A stretch of DNA of 64,000 nt from Chryseobacterium sp. T16E-39 (GCF_002216065.1 NZ_CP022282.1:1054001-1118000); one strand, 5' to 3'. Positions 19,144-27,863 are shown, counted from the stretch's first letter. Notes: a model not told the origin generated them from the sequence alone. Translations and numbers: made by a program.

Positions 19144-20112
19144 TTAAAAAGAAAGTTTAACACCAATCATATTGTAGCCCAAACTGGTTGAAGCGGTAAA
19201 ATTTAGCTTGTATTTTACATGTCCTGCACTAAATCCTGAAACGGTATATCTGTTTTTAGAAATAGTTTTGCCAATAAAATATCCCATCAGCAAAGCTAAA
19301 GGATAGTCTGATGCCCAATGAACCTGACTTTGCATCATCTGGAAAGCCAACGCACCTGCTAATGTATATCCCACAGGTTTAATCCATACTGCATCAGGAT
19401 AATTGTCTGCAATAACTGTTATAGCAGACATAAATGTCGTCAGGTGTCCCGAAGGCATCGCATCATAACGTGAAGTATCTTTTGAGAACGCTGAAAAACT
19501 TGGAAAAGGAGTCCAATGTCCACCAGAATTACCATTTTGTATTGCTATAAATGGGCTTTCCCTACCTGTGACTCTTTTGATCGTTTGGGAAAAAACACCT
19601 GATAGTATTAAACTTTCCATCAAACCGCTTGCCGTTGCCTGAGCCCTGTAATCATCCTTTATCAAACCATAAGTGGCAAAACCTATCCCTAACAATACAA
19701 CTGTAGAACCGTTACCTATCAAATAGAGCCCTGCCCCAATATCTTTTGGAACTTTTATTAATCCTGCCACTTTGGTGTAATTATTATCAGCACTCATTCC
19801 CCATTTCTCTCCCAGCTCTCTTGAATTGTCGATAAGCTTTTGATCAAAAGGTAAAAGTACTAAAGTACTCGCTACCGCACCCCCTAAATAATACGCATGA
19901 TCTTTTGCAACAAAATCCTTATTGGTATCAACAAAATCTTTAGGAACTCTTGTAATAAATTCGAAAAGTTTGGGCTTGGTATATGTTCTTACCGAACCAT
20001 CTTTAAGGGTATAGCTTTGGGACTTTACTGGTTTTTCAATGATGATGCTATCACTCTTTTGGGAAGATATCCATATAGACATGGGTAACAATATCAATCT
20101 AATCTTTTTCAT
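19144..20112 (-). CDS. PAP2-superfamily phosphatase
   Basis: 322 residues with an N-terminal signal segment. The three phosphatase motifs are present: K179-R-V-T-G-R184-E-S-P, P-S-G-H at 220-223, and S-x-V-H265-W-A-S-D269. Hydrophobic segments around 75-90, 125-150, 225-235 and 245-285 suggest a membrane protein with a periplasmic active site. Family members dephosphorylate lipid phosphates such as undecaprenyl pyrophosphate or phosphatidylglycerol phosphate; the substrate here is not determined. The C-terminal ~40 residues resemble outer-membrane beta strands ending in Phe. Confidence 0.88.
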   Translation of the reverse strand: MKKIRLILLPMSIWISSQKSDSIIIEKPVKSQSYTLKDGSVRTYTKPKLFEFITRVPKDFVDTNKDFVAKDHAYYLGGAVASTLVLLPFDQKLIDNSRELGEKWGMSADNNYTKVAGLIKVPKDIGAGLYLIGNGSTVVLLGIGFATYGLIKDDYRAQATASGLMESLILSGVFSQTIKRVTGRESPFIAIQNGNSGGHWTPFPSFSAFSKDTSRYDAMPSGHLTTFMSAITVIADNYPDAVWIKPVGYTLAGALAFQMMQSQVHWASDYPLALLMGYFIGKTISKNRYTVSGFSAGHVKYKLNFTASTSLGYNMIGVKLSF

Positions 20113-20143
20113 TTTTGTATTTCATCTGAATAAGTTATAAAAA

Positions 20144-20220
20144 GCTTCGACTCCCATCAGCGTGACATCGCTAAATCACACAGATAAGATCACGATTGTC
20201 ATGCCGATCGAAGTCGAAGC
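20144..20220. repeat. REP-like imperfect hairpin upstream of the PAP2 gene
   Basis: Outer arms GCTTCGAC (20144-20151) and GTCGAAGC (20213-20220) are perfect. Inner arms GCGTGACATCG and CGATTGTCATGC pair with one bulge. The whole forms a ~77-base hairpin in the gap between the aminotransferase and PAP2 genes. Confidence 0.7.
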
Positions 20221-20240
20221 ATCTATTGTTTATACTGAAA

Positions 20241-21494
20241 TTACTTTAAATTATTCAAAGCATTTTCTAATTTCGGCATCATTGTAGAAATTTCATCAGT
20301 TGCTAATCCGCCCACAGAAGCACGGAACCAAGGTTCTGATTTTTCTTCCCCAAAGGCAGAGAAAGGAACTAAAGCCACTCCAGCTTCATTAATTAAGTAA
20401 AATCCAAGATCAGATGAATTTTCAATAACACTTCCATCTGGCTTAGTTTTTCCGATATAATCTAATTTAATAGTAAGATAAAGGGCTCCCATAGGCTCGA
20501 TACTTTCTACCGCTAATCCCTTTCCTTTTAAATCCTGAATCCCTTTATGAAGAACCTTCAGACTTTCCTCCAATTTATCTTTAAAATCGTTAACGAAAGT
20601 ATTTACATCATCAGGGTTTTGATAGAATTTTGCTGTTGCTTCCTGTTCAGGTTTTGGTGCCCACGCTCCCACGTGAGTAAGAAGAGCTTTCATTTTATCA
20701 ATAATATGAGCAGGTCCGAATCCCCATCCTACACGAACTCCGGTAGCTGCCAGACATTTTGAGATCCCATCGATATAGATCGTATATTCTTTCATTTCAG
20801 GGAAAAGAGAAACCGGATCGTAATGTTTTGCATCAAAAGTAAGGTTAGAATAGATTTGGTCATACATTAAATATAACGGCTTTTCGTCTTCCCCTCTTTT
20901 TTTGTTTTCTTCTATGATCAATTCACAGATATCTGAAAGCTGCTCCTTTGTAAACATAGTCCCCGTAGGATTCAATGGTGAGCAAAGTGCTACTAAAACA
21001 GCACCACTTAAGTGAGGTTTAAGATCTGCAGCGGTGGGTAAGAAATTATTTTCCGGCGTTGTTTTTACTTCAATAGCATCAGCTGATGTAAGATAGGCGT
21101 AATGGTTATTGTTCCAAGAAGGAATTGGGTAAATCACTTTATCACCTTCATCTACTATTGTTTTGTAAACAGCATAAATTAAAGGTCTTGAACCCGCAGT
21201 AATTAAGATATCATTTGCTGAATAATCAAGATTCCATCTCGTTTTAAGGTCCTTAGAAACTTCATTTCTTAAAGATAAAAGTCCGTTTGCTGGCGGATAA
21301 TTCGTCAGATTATTCTGATAAGCTTTCTGAATCTCTTCCTTCAACTTTGCAGGTATGGGATAGATATTAGAATTCAGGTCGCCAATGGTAAGATTGGCGA
21401 TTTCCGCTCCCTTTGCCTTTAGATCATTTACTTCATTACCAATTTTTACAATTTCAGAACCAATCAGGTTCGCCGCTAATTTTGAAACTTTCAC
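20241..21494 (-). CDS. Class I/II PLP-dependent aminotransferase
   Basis: 417 residues from a GTG start: an in-frame stop lies 18 bases upstream and no ATG is near. Fold type I motifs: S-P-L-N-P-T-G (172-178), D212 with Y215, Schiff-base K246 in I-D-G-I-S-K-C, and R254 in T-G-V-R-V-G-W. It transfers amino groups between amino and keto acids; the sequence suggests an aspartate/aromatic/alanine-type aminotransferase of subgroup I. The exact substrate cannot be read off. It lies downstream of an S23-like gene that may have inserted into its upstream region. Confidence 0.92.
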   Translation of the reverse strand: MKVSKLAANLIGSEIVKIGNEVNDLKAKGAEIANLTIGDLNSNIYPIPAKLKEEIQKAYQNNLTNYPPANGLLSLRNEVSKDLKTRWNLDYSANDILITAGSRPLIYAVYKTIVDEGDKVIYPIPSWNNNHYAYLTSADAIEVKTTPENNFLPTAADLKPHLSGAVLVALCSPLNPTGTMFTKEQLSDICELIIEENKKRGEDEKPLYLMYDQIYSNLTFDAKHYDPVSLFPEMKEYTIYIDGISKCLAATGVRVGWGFGPAHIIDKMKALLTHVGAWAPKPEQEATAKFYQNPDDVNTFVNDFKDKLEESLKVLHKGIQDLKGKGLAVESIEPMGALYLTIKLDYIGKTKPDGSVIENSSDLGFYLINEAGVALVPFSAFGEEKSEPWFRASVGGLATDEISTMMPKLENALNNLK

Positions 21495-21516
21495 TTTATT
21501 TAAAATTTATTGTTTT

Positions 21517-21931
21517 TTACTTATGTTATAAGTTATTAATTATGAATTATGAGTTTTTGCTTTTAGTCGTTATTATAATACTTCTGAGTATTTTTAAAAT
21601 TTCCATTGCCGGTTTTTTAAGATTTTCAAATTCTTCTCTAGAAATATAATCAGTGGCAAACAAAAGTTCAATCCAATAAATTGTCTCATCACATTCTTTT
21701 TGAGAAATCGATAATTTATGAATAAAATCCATTTTACTTTGAGCATTTAGTGCTTCTCTCACATTTGCTCCTATAGATGTTCCTGAACGTAAAATTTGTT
21801 TGGATAATATAAACTCTTTTTTTTCCGAACTAAATCTTTTATAAAAATTGACAATATGTATTGCGAATTCAAAACTCTTTTTCCCAATAATACTTTCACT
21901 CATAATTTATAACTCAAAACTCATAACTTAT
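21517..21931. mobile_element. Repeat-flanked cassette carrying an S23-like gene (copy 1)
   Basis: The four-helix-bundle gene is bracketed by imperfect inverted repeats. The left end reads TTATAAGTTATTAATTATGAATTATGAG; the right end read on the other strand contains ATAAGTTATGAGTTTTGAGTTATAAATTATGAG. A second such gene lies at 23737-24093 on the other side of the mutase gene. This looks like a small non-autonomous mobile unit; no transposase is encoded. The mobility is inference. Confidence 0.45.
21547..21903 (-). CDS. Four-helix-bundle protein, S23/IVS-protein-like
   Basis: 118 residues of the four-helix-bundle family first known from proteins encoded in 23S rRNA intervening sequences. The signature runs S-K-Q-I-L-R-S-G-T-S-I-G-A-N-V-R-E-A (about 34-51), then F-I-H-K-L-S-I-S-Q-K-E-C-D-E-T-I-Y-W-I-E-L-L. 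It is all-helical, basic and probably oligomeric; function is unknown, with RNA or DNA binding suggested for the family. It lies alone between metabolic genes and not in an rRNA gene. A paralogue of the same length is at 23737. Confidence 0.85.
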   Translation of the reverse strand: MSESIIGKKSFEFAIHIVNFYKRFSSEKKEFILSKQILRSGTSIGANVREALNAQSKMDFIHKLSISQKECDETIYWIELLFATDYISREEFENLKKPAMEILKILRSIIITTKSKNS

Positions 21932-21934
21932 ATT

Positions 21935-23650
21935 TTAATTCAACTTTAGATCATTTTTCACCTGCTCAATTTTCTCATCTAAAGATTTCAATTTATCTCT
22001 AAAATCTGCTTCAGATGTTATATTGTCTTTTACCGAGATGTAAAATTTAATTTTAGGTTCGGTACCAGAAGGTCTTACACAAACTTTAGTTCCATCCTGA
22101 GTGTAGTAAATCAGCACATTGGATTTTGGAATATCGTTCATGATTTGTTTTTCATTTTTAGAAACAACAAAATTGGTTTGCTCTTTAAAATCTTTTACTT
22201 CTTCAACTAAAGATCCAGCTATTTCTTTTGGTGGATTTTCACGGAAATTTTTCATCATATTCTGAATTTCTTCTGCACCATCTCTTCCTTTTCTCACAAG
22301 ATTTACCAATCCTTCGTAATACATTCCGGTTTCCTGGTAAATTTCTATCATGTACTGATACATTGTTCTCCCGTTAGCTTTACACCATGCAGCAATTTCA
22401 CAAGCTAAAAGAATACTTCCACAAGAATCTTTATCACGAACAAAATCTCCGGTCATAAAACCAAAGCTTTCTTCTCCACCACAAATAAATTTTTCTTTTC
22501 CTTCAGCCTCACGGATCATTTTTCCGATCCACTTGAATCCTGTAAGGCCTGCTTTGCAAGCTACCCCAAATTTTTGAGCAATATCAAAGAAAATATCTGA
22601 AGTTACAATCGTAGAACCAATAAATTCTTTACCTGTTATTTTACCAAGTTTTCTCCATTCATTAAGGATGTAATACGTAAGAATTGTATTGGTCTGATTA
22701 CCGTTCAGTAATTGCATTTCCCCATCAAGGTTTCTCACTGCAATTCCTAATCTGTCACCATCCGGATCTGTTCCGATAACAATATCAGCATTCGTAATTT
22801 TGGCTAAATCCATCGCCATTTCTAATGCTGCCGGTTCTTCAGGATTTGGAGATTCCACTGTCGTAAAGTTTCCACTAGGAATCATCTGTTCTTTTACAAG
22901 ATCTACCTTTTTAAATCCAGCTTTTTCTAAAGCTTTTGGAACCGTGGTATATGTTGTTCCGTGGATAGAAGTGAAAACAATATTCAGATTCTCTTTTCCT
23001 ACGTTCTGATAAGTAGAATTTTCAATACAGGCGTCGATATATACATCATCCTGTTCAGGCCCGATCCATTCGATAAGATCATCATTCCCATTGAATTTGA
23101 TCTCTTCAAATTTCACAGAATACACTTCATTAATAATAGCTTCATCATGTGGAGGAACAATCTGTGCCCCATCATTCCAATATACTTTATATCCGTTATA
23201 TTCCGGTGGATTATGAGAAGCCGTTAAAACAATTCCCCCATTACATTTTTTATCACGGACCGTAAAAGATAATTCAGGAGTTGGCCTGTGATCTTTAAAA
23301 AGCAATACTTTTATTCCATTCGCCGTCAAAACATCAGCTACTAATTTTCCAAATTCTTTGGAATTATGACGAACATCATAAGCTATCGCAACTTTAATTT
23401 CCTCATTGGGAAATTGCTTTAACATATAGTTCGCAAGTCCCTGTGTAGCTTGACCTAACGTGTACTTATTTAAACGATTGGTTCCAACCCCCATAATTCC
23501 TCTCATTCCTCCGGTTCCAAACTCCAATTCTCTGTAAAAAGAATCTTCAAGATCAGTAGAATTACCATCAATTAATGCCTGTACAGCATCTCTTGTTTCC
23601 TGATCAAACGTTTCACTTAACCAAAGTTTCGCTTTTTCTAATGTTGTCAT
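21935..23650 (-). CDS. Phosphoglucomutase/phosphomannomutase family enzyme
   Basis: 571 residues of the large phospho-sugar mutase group. The phosphoserine S145 lies in T-A-S-H-N-P-P-E-Y-N-G-Y-K; the metal loop is D-P-D-G-D-R near 304-309; the sugar-binding loop G-E-E-S-F-G-F and the C-terminal phosphate loop R-P-S-G-T-E-P-K are present. It interconverts hexose 1- and 6-phosphates, or ribose phosphates in some relatives, feeding sugar nucleotide and polysaccharide synthesis. Both flanks carry S23-like genes in repeat-bracketed segments. Confidence 0.94.
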   Translation of the reverse strand: MTTLEKAKLWLSETFDQETRDAVQALIDGNSTDLEDSFYRELEFGTGGMRGIMGVGTNRLNKYTLGQATQGLANYMLKQFPNEEIKVAIAYDVRHNSKEFGKLVADVLTANGIKVLLFKDHRPTPELSFTVRDKKCNGGIVLTASHNPPEYNGYKVYWNDGAQIVPPHDEAIINEVYSVKFEEIKFNGNDDLIEWIGPEQDDVYIDACIENSTYQNVGKENLNIVFTSIHGTTYTTVPKALEKAGFKKVDLVKEQMIPSGNFTTVESPNPEEPAALEMAMDLAKITNADIVIGTDPDGDRLGIAVRNLDGEMQLLNGNQTNTILTYYILNEWRKLGKITGKEFIGSTIVTSDIFFDIAQKFGVACKAGLTGFKWIGKMIREAEGKEKFICGGEESFGFMTGDFVRDKDSCGSILLACEIAAWCKANGRTMYQYMIEIYQETGMYYEGLVNLVRKGRDGAEEIQNMMKNFRENPPKEIAGSLVEEVKDFKEQTNFVVSKNEKQIMNDIPKSNVLIYYTQDGTKVCVRPSGTEPKIKFYISVKDNITSEADFRDKLKSLDEKIEQVKNDLKLN

Positions 23651-23660
23651 ATTTGTATCT

Positions 23661-24267
23661 TATTTAAGCCGGAGGTTTGATGTTGGAAGCGTGAAGTCTT
23701 TATTCCTGTTTCCGCATCACTTTTCAGCATATATTATTATTCTTTAATTTGGTTTCTGAAAGCTATAATTTGATTCATAAGATTGTAGCTTTCTTTATAT
23801 AGTTCATTAAAATTCTCTTCAGAAATATATTTCCTATTTTTACTTTTATAAAGACAAGTTACTACTTCTGCTAAAGAACGAATTGAGTAACCTAAAAACT
23901 TTTTAAACTCTAATTTTGATTGCAAAATACTCCCTTCAGAAATATTAAGAGCAATTGAATCAGAAGCTCTTCGAATTTGTGATGTTACATTAAAAGCTTC
24001 ATCTTTTGGAAAATTTTGAGACAAATTAAAAATTTTCTCACCAAAATCCATAGATTTTTGCCATATAATTAATTTCTCAAATTTGAAACTCATATTTCTT
24101 CTTAACCAGAAAAGGGAAGCAGGAATTTATATTGTGCCGAGCTTCAAAATTCTGGCTTTGTTTTTATTTTTTTATTTTTCAAACTTGGAAAAAAGTTTTC
24201 AACCCGGAAAACAAGAGATATGAAAAACTAACATTACTCCCATCCTCCAGCTTCAAACTTCCAACCT
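23661..24267. mobile_element. Repeat-flanked cassette carrying an S23-like gene (copy 2)
   Basis: The left side (GGAGGTTTGATGTTGGAAG near 23671-23690) and the right side (CTCCAGCTTCAAACTTCCAAC near 24245-24265) are inverted copies of one another with a few changes. Between them are the four-helix-bundle gene and ~150 bp of sequence with no gene. As for copy 1, transposition is inferred from the structure only. Confidence 0.4.
23737..24093 (-). CDS. Four-helix-bundle protein, S23/IVS-protein-like (paralogue)
   Basis: 118 residues, the same family as the gene at 21547 but only distantly similar. N-terminus F-E-K-L-I-I-W-Q-K-S-M-D, then the signature S-Q-I-R-R-A-S-D-S-I-A-L-N-I-S-E-G (about 39-55), and F-K-K-F-L-G-Y-S-I-R-S-L-A-E. 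This is the more classical subgroup (E-G in the second helix turn). Function unknown. The divergence argues against a simple local duplication and for two separate arrivals on either side of the mutase gene. Confidence 0.85.
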   Translation of the reverse strand: MSFKFEKLIIWQKSMDFGEKIFNLSQNFPKDEAFNVTSQIRRASDSIALNISEGSILQSKLEFKKFLGYSIRSLAEVVTCLYKSKNRKYISEENFNELYKESYNLMNQIIAFRNQIKE

Positions 24268-24978
24268 TTATTGCAATTTCTTATTCTCAACCCTTGTCGT
24301 TTTATCAATTTTAAAAGCACGGATCGGATCGTTATAATATAAAAATTTAGCAGTATTCTGAATGTGTCCTTTCAGAGAATCTTTTACATTAACTTCTGCA
24401 TAGTTTCCGTTTTTAGAATCTATCTTGAGGTTGGTAATTTTCCAATAAGGAGCAATCAAACTTGCTGTATCAGAAATTTTGATTACTGCGTTTTTAGTTT
24501 CTCCTAAAAAATTAGCTCTACTTCTGTTCAGCATTTCTACTTCTGCTCTTCTGGTATTCACTGAACCCATAAAAGTAGCGTTATTCTTTAAGTTAAGCTT
24601 AAAATTATCCGTTTTTATTTCACTGGAAATATTCATTTCTACAGAATCCGAAATTGAAACTTTTTCAAGATTATACTTGGAATAAATGGTAACATTATAA
24701 AAATCAACCCCTTTTGTCCCTCTCTTTTCTTTAATTGAAAGTGTTTTATCTTTTACATCAACATCCAGATTATTCGCTACATTGGGATAGGTTTCTATTT
24801 CAACAAAATTCTTAGGACCCCTTGCATAAAATACCCGGAATTTTCCTTCAAGATCGAGATTGACAAATTCAGAAACATCAACGTCTTTTCTCTCAATATT
24901 CCCTTTGGGGGAAACTTTACCACAAGAGGAAAGTATGATAAAAACGAAAATTAATAAATAATAATTTCTTTTAAACAT
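24268..24978 (-). CDS. Lipoprotein with GIN (DUF2807) domain
   Basis: 236 residues from the ATG at 24978; the alternative start two codons upstream is TTG. Lipoprotein signal with L-S-S-C (Cys 19). The rest is the DUF2807/GIN beta-helix type: repeated strands with F-R-V-F-Y-A-R-G, V-D-V-K-D-K-T-L-S-I-K-E-K-R, V-S-I-S-D-S-V-E-M, typical of putative adhesin repeats common in Bacteroidetes. It is probably at the outer membrane; its role is unknown. It lies 65 bases downstream of the GT2 gene on the same strand. Confidence 0.82.
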   Translation of the reverse strand: MFKRNYYLLIFVFIILSSCGKVSPKGNIERKDVDVSEFVNLDLEGKFRVFYARGPKNFVEIETYPNVANNLDVDVKDKTLSIKEKRGTKGVDFYNVTIYSKYNLEKVSISDSVEMNISSEIKTDNFKLNLKNNATFMGSVNTRRAEVEMLNRSRANFLGETKNAVIKISDTASLIAPYWKITNLKIDSKNGNYAEVNVKDSLKGHIQNTAKFLYYNDPIRAFKIDKTTRVENKKLQ

Positions 24979-25043
24979 TTTCAATTGAATTAAAACATAT
25001 TAGCATTGCAACAATAGACACCTTCTACAATAAAAGGGTTCTA

Positions 25044-25994
25044 CTATATCACTTCATCGATATTGTAATTTTTATGTTCCCTATTGGTTCTGATGATCAT
25101 TTCGCCTAAAAATCCCGCGATAAAAAGAAGTGTCCCCATAATCATCATCGTTAAAGCAATAAAAAACCATGGATTATTGGTAATAAGATGTCCATAGATT
25201 CCTCTTGAAACATCTATTAATTTTGAAACTCCCAGCCAAAAAGCGGAAAGAAATCCAAAAATAAACATAATGGTTCCTACTGCTCCAAAGAAATGCATAG
25301 GTCTTCCTCCAAAACGGCTTACAAACCAAAGGGTTACCAAATCCAGAAATCCACGGATAAATCTTTCTGTTCCAAATTTAGAGGTTCCGTAAGGTCTCGC
25401 CTGATGCCGTACTTCTTTTTCTGTAATTCTCCTGAAACCAGCATTAGCAGCTAGAACCGGAATGTAACGGTGCATATCTCCGTATACGTCTATTGATTTT
25501 ACAACCTGCTTTTTATACGCTTTCAATCCGCAATTGAAATCATGCAACTCTACTCCGGAAACTTTTCTTGCCGCAGCATTGAAAAGTTTTGAAGGAACAT
25601 TTTTGGTCATTACATTATCGAAACGCTTCTTTTTCCAACCTGAAACAATATCGTAATTGTCTTCAATGACCATTTTATATAAATCAGGAATTTCTTCCGG
25701 AAAATCCTGTAAATCAGCATCCATTGTAATAACCACATCTCCATGCGCTCTTTCAAAAGCAGCATGCAGTGCCTGAGATTTCCCATAATTTCTGGAAAAT
25801 TTAATCCCATGAATCTGGGGGTGCTGAACCTTCAGATTTTCAATAATGCTCCAAGACAGATCCGTACTTCCATCATCTACAAACCAAATTTCATAGGACA
25901 AGTTGTTTGTTATACAAACAGTATTGATCCTAGAAAACAGCTCTTCCAGAGAGTCTTCTTCATTAAGTAACGGAATAATTATAGATAAATTCAT
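25044..25994 (-). CDS. Family 2 glycosyltransferase with two C-terminal membrane helices
   Basis: 316 residues of the DPM1/ArnC/GtrB type. GT-A domain: I-I-P-L-L-N-E-E near the N-terminus, V-D-D-G-S-T-D (about 39-45) and D-A-D-L-Q-D (about 92-97), the last binding metal and nucleotide sugar. Two membrane helices at about 233-258 and 275-297. Such enzymes move a sugar or aminosugar from a nucleotide to a polyprenyl phosphate at the inner membrane. The partner flippase and final transferase are not adjacent. It follows the DUF4199 gene by 17 bases, so both are co-transcribed. Confidence 0.93.
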   Translation of the reverse strand: MNLSIIIPLLNEEDSLEELFSRINTVCITNNLSYEIWFVDDGSTDLSWSIIENLKVQHPQIHGIKFSRNYGKSQALHAAFERAHGDVVITMDADLQDFPEEIPDLYKMVIEDNYDIVSGWKKKRFDNVMTKNVPSKLFNAAARKVSGVELHDFNCGLKAYKKQVVKSIDVYGDMHRYIPVLAANAGFRRITEKEVRHQARPYGTSKFGTERFIRGFLDLVTLWFVSRFGGRPMHFFGAVGTIMFIFGFLSAFWLGVSKLIDVSRGIYGHLITNNPWFFIALTMMIMGTLLFIAGFLGEMIIRTNREHKNYNIDEVI

Positions 25995-26011
25995 TTAACT
26001 TTTATAAAAAT

Positions 26012-26590
26012 TTATTGGTGAATCGTTTTTGTTCTGAAAAACGCTCCGAAAAACAGTGACAAAACTACGTAAAATATAAGAATTGCTGCAAAATATCCTG
26101 AAAAATGACTTGCCGTAAGCATATCTTTTCCTTTAACAGCCTCCGGAGAAAAGCTTTGAATTCTCTCTTTATATTTTTGATCCAGTTCGTCGATGTCTTT
26201 TTGATGTTTTAAAATCTTTCTCGCAGACTTATATTCAGAGTCTAATTCTGATTTTTGTCTTTCAACATATTGGTAATTTAACAGCTTTTTTGCATCTGTA
26301 TCAACAAAATTTAAGAATGCATAAATGCTAAATATGGAAAGAATCCCACCAATAAACATGGGCATAAAAGATCTTTTAAAAGCTTCCCTAAAACCCATTT
26401 TATGGGTATTCCAACGGGATTTTACGGACCAAAACGCAGCTCCTGCATAAATAACCGGCAAAACGAATGCATTGATTTTGAGCGAAGTATCAAAATAATG
26501 GATTCCTGAGAAGAAGTAATACGCTATAAAAAAAACGATCATTGTAGCGATAAACAGTATAATTCCTATGGTGGATGGACTTTTCGTCAT
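26012..26590 (-). CDS. DUF4199 membrane protein
   Basis: 192 residues with helices at about 9-27, 37-55, 73-93 and 163-186, and a charged helical loop (about 100-150, many K/E) between helices 3 and 4. This is the layout of DUF4199, a Bacteroidetes family of unknown function. The motif G-F-R-E-A-F-K-R-S-F preceding helix 3 is typical. It is directly upstream of the polyprenyl-phosphate GT2 gene, a pairing frequent in Flavobacteriia, so a role in the same membrane pathway is possible. Confidence 0.85.
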   Translation of the reverse strand: MTKSPSTIGIILFIATMIVFFIAYYFFSGIHYFDTSLKINAFVLPVIYAGAAFWSVKSRWNTHKMGFREAFKRSFMPMFIGGILSIFSIYAFLNFVDTDAKKLLNYQYVERQKSELDSEYKSARKILKHQKDIDELDQKYKERIQSFSPEAVKGKDMLTASHFSGYFAAILIFYVVLSLFFGAFFRTKTIHQ

Positions 26591-26711
26591 ATTCTTATTT
26601 TTAGAAAAATTTTAGAAAAATTATTGCCCTAAATTTCAGCAATTTAGCCTTAACAAAGCATTTTTTCATTCACTTTTCTGTAATATTATTTTCAAATTTA
26701 TAATTAATTCC

Positions 26712-26719
26712 TATCTTTG
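26712..26719 (+). promoter_or_regulatory. -7 promoter box TATCTTTG for SRP RNA
   Basis: Exact TAnnTTTG match ending five bases before the first paired base of the RNA. Confidence 0.75.
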
Positions 26720-26723
26720 CACC

Positions 26724-26816
26724 GGCAAGTCCTACACAACCAGCTCCTGAGAATCCTCCAGGGTGGGAACACAGCAAAGGTAATTGGTCGTAGCGGTGTG
26801 ATGTAGGTAGCTTGCC
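26724..26816 (+). ncRNA. ffs: Signal recognition particle RNA (small bacterial type)
   Basis: About 93 bases. The ends pair as GGCAAG (26724-26729) with CTTGCC (26811-26816), then CCTACA with TGTAGG. The apical part carries the conserved SRP domain: CAGGGTGGGAACACAGCAAAGG, aligning with the Ffh-binding internal loop and GNRA-type tetraloop region of E. coli 4.5S RNA. A promoter box precedes it and a T-run follows. The RNA scaffolds Ffh for co-translational targeting to the inner membrane. An open frame on the opposite strand over this region is spurious. Confidence 0.95.
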
Positions 26817-26835
26817 ATTTTTTATTTCTTTTATT

Positions 26836-27522
26836 CTAAAATTCAAACTCCTCTCCCAATTTCGGTAAAACAAGCTCAACATTTTTATCACTGAAATGTT
26901 TTAAAGCAGTTTCATGATTAATTTCAATAGCAGGGAAAGTATCAAAATGACATCCGATTACTTTAGGTGTTTTTAATAATTCTGCTGATGCAAAAGCAGC
27001 TTTTCTAGGACACATGGTATAGTGGCTTCCAATCGGCAAAATTGATAAATCAATATGTCCATATAATTTTGGAAATAATTCCATATCTGCCATCACTCCT
27101 GTATCACCAGCTAAATAAATATTCTTACCTTCAGGAAGTCTGAAAATATACCCTACAGGAACACCTCCATAGCTTCCATCCGGGAACGAACTTGTATGGT
27201 GAGCCGGAACCATTGAAATTTTAAGATCGTCGATTTTTGCCGATCCTCCTAAGTTCACATCTTCTTTATTTTTTGCTGCTTTAAAATAAGCGCATACTTC
27301 AGGTACTCCAATTACTGTTGCATCAGGATGAAATTCTAAAACTTCAGCTACATCGGCAATATGATCACCATGTGCATGCGTCAGTAAAATATAATCTATT
27401 TTCTGAGCCGAAATATCAAATCCTGATTCGGCTTTTTTATAATTATAAAAAGGATCGCTTAAAATAGTTTTATCCTTATACGTAAACAAAAAACAGTTTT
27501 GTCCTAAGAATTGTATTTTCAT
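26836..27522 (-). CDS. UPF0173 metal-dependent hydrolase (metallo-beta-lactamase fold)
   Basis: 228 residues from the ATG at 27522 (M-K-I-Q-F-L-G-Q-N-C). The longer frame adds 39 residues overlapping the upstream gene and without family similarity. The metal motif is L-T-H-A-H-G-D-H (about 48-55); further ligands lie in P-A-H-H-T-S-S and A-G-D-T-G-V, with I-G-C-H-F-D-T near the end. Substrate unknown. It is last in the menB-menA-SRPBCC-membrane protein run and ends 20 bases from the convergent SRP RNA gene. Confidence 0.93.
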   Translation of the reverse strand: MKIQFLGQNCFLFTYKDKTILSDPFYNYKKAESGFDISAQKIDYILLTHAHGDHIADVAEVLEFHPDATVIGVPEVCAYFKAAKNKEDVNLGGSAKIDDLKISMVPAHHTSSFPDGSYGGVPVGYIFRLPEGKNIYLAGDTGVMADMELFPKLYGHIDLSILPIGSHYTMCPRKAAFASAELLKTPKVIGCHFDTFPAIEINHETALKHFSDKNVELVLPKLGEEFEF

Positions 27523-27545
27523 TTTATTTTTAATTTTATGTTTAA

Positions 27546-27854
27546 TTATGAAACGATTTGAGAGTTTATACAAACTTCTACTGATGTATAAATTTGATAT
27601 AATGCCCAAATATTTAGTATGATCATTGCAGTTTGACAAACTGCGAGAATGAATCTCCTCTTTAAAAACTTGCTTACCATTAAAACAGACAGGATAGTAT
27701 TGAAAATTAATACAGATGCAACAATTAAAGCAATTGGACTGAAATCAGAGATCATCATCCCGCCCATTAATTCTTTAATAAACTCATAGAAAAATATGAT
27801 TGCCAGCAAAAGTGATACATAAGATATTACCTTGTAAGCTGAAATATTCTTCAT
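27546..27854 (-). CDS. Small membrane protein of unknown function
   Basis: 102 residues with three likely helices (about 7-26, 37-60, 67-90), no conserved motif recognised. The gene starts 9 bases after the SRPBCC gene and ends 23 bases before UPF0173, so it is co-transcribed with them. Such short membrane proteins of Flavobacteriia are usually annotated hypothetical. Confidence 0.7.
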   Translation of the reverse strand: MKNISAYKVISYVSLLLAIIFFYEFIKELMGGMMISDFSPIALIVASVLIFNTILSVLMVSKFLKRRFILAVCQTAMIILNIWALYQIYTSVEVCINSQIVS

Positions 27855-27863
27855 AAGCCCGCC

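Noticed and set aside
24132..24314. 60-codon plus-strand frame
   Set aside because: It has no recognisable features, overlaps the GIN-domain gene end and lies in repeat-type sequence.
26670..26891. 73-codon minus-strand frame
   Set aside because: It covers the SRP RNA and the end of the UPF0173 gene; no protein-like features.
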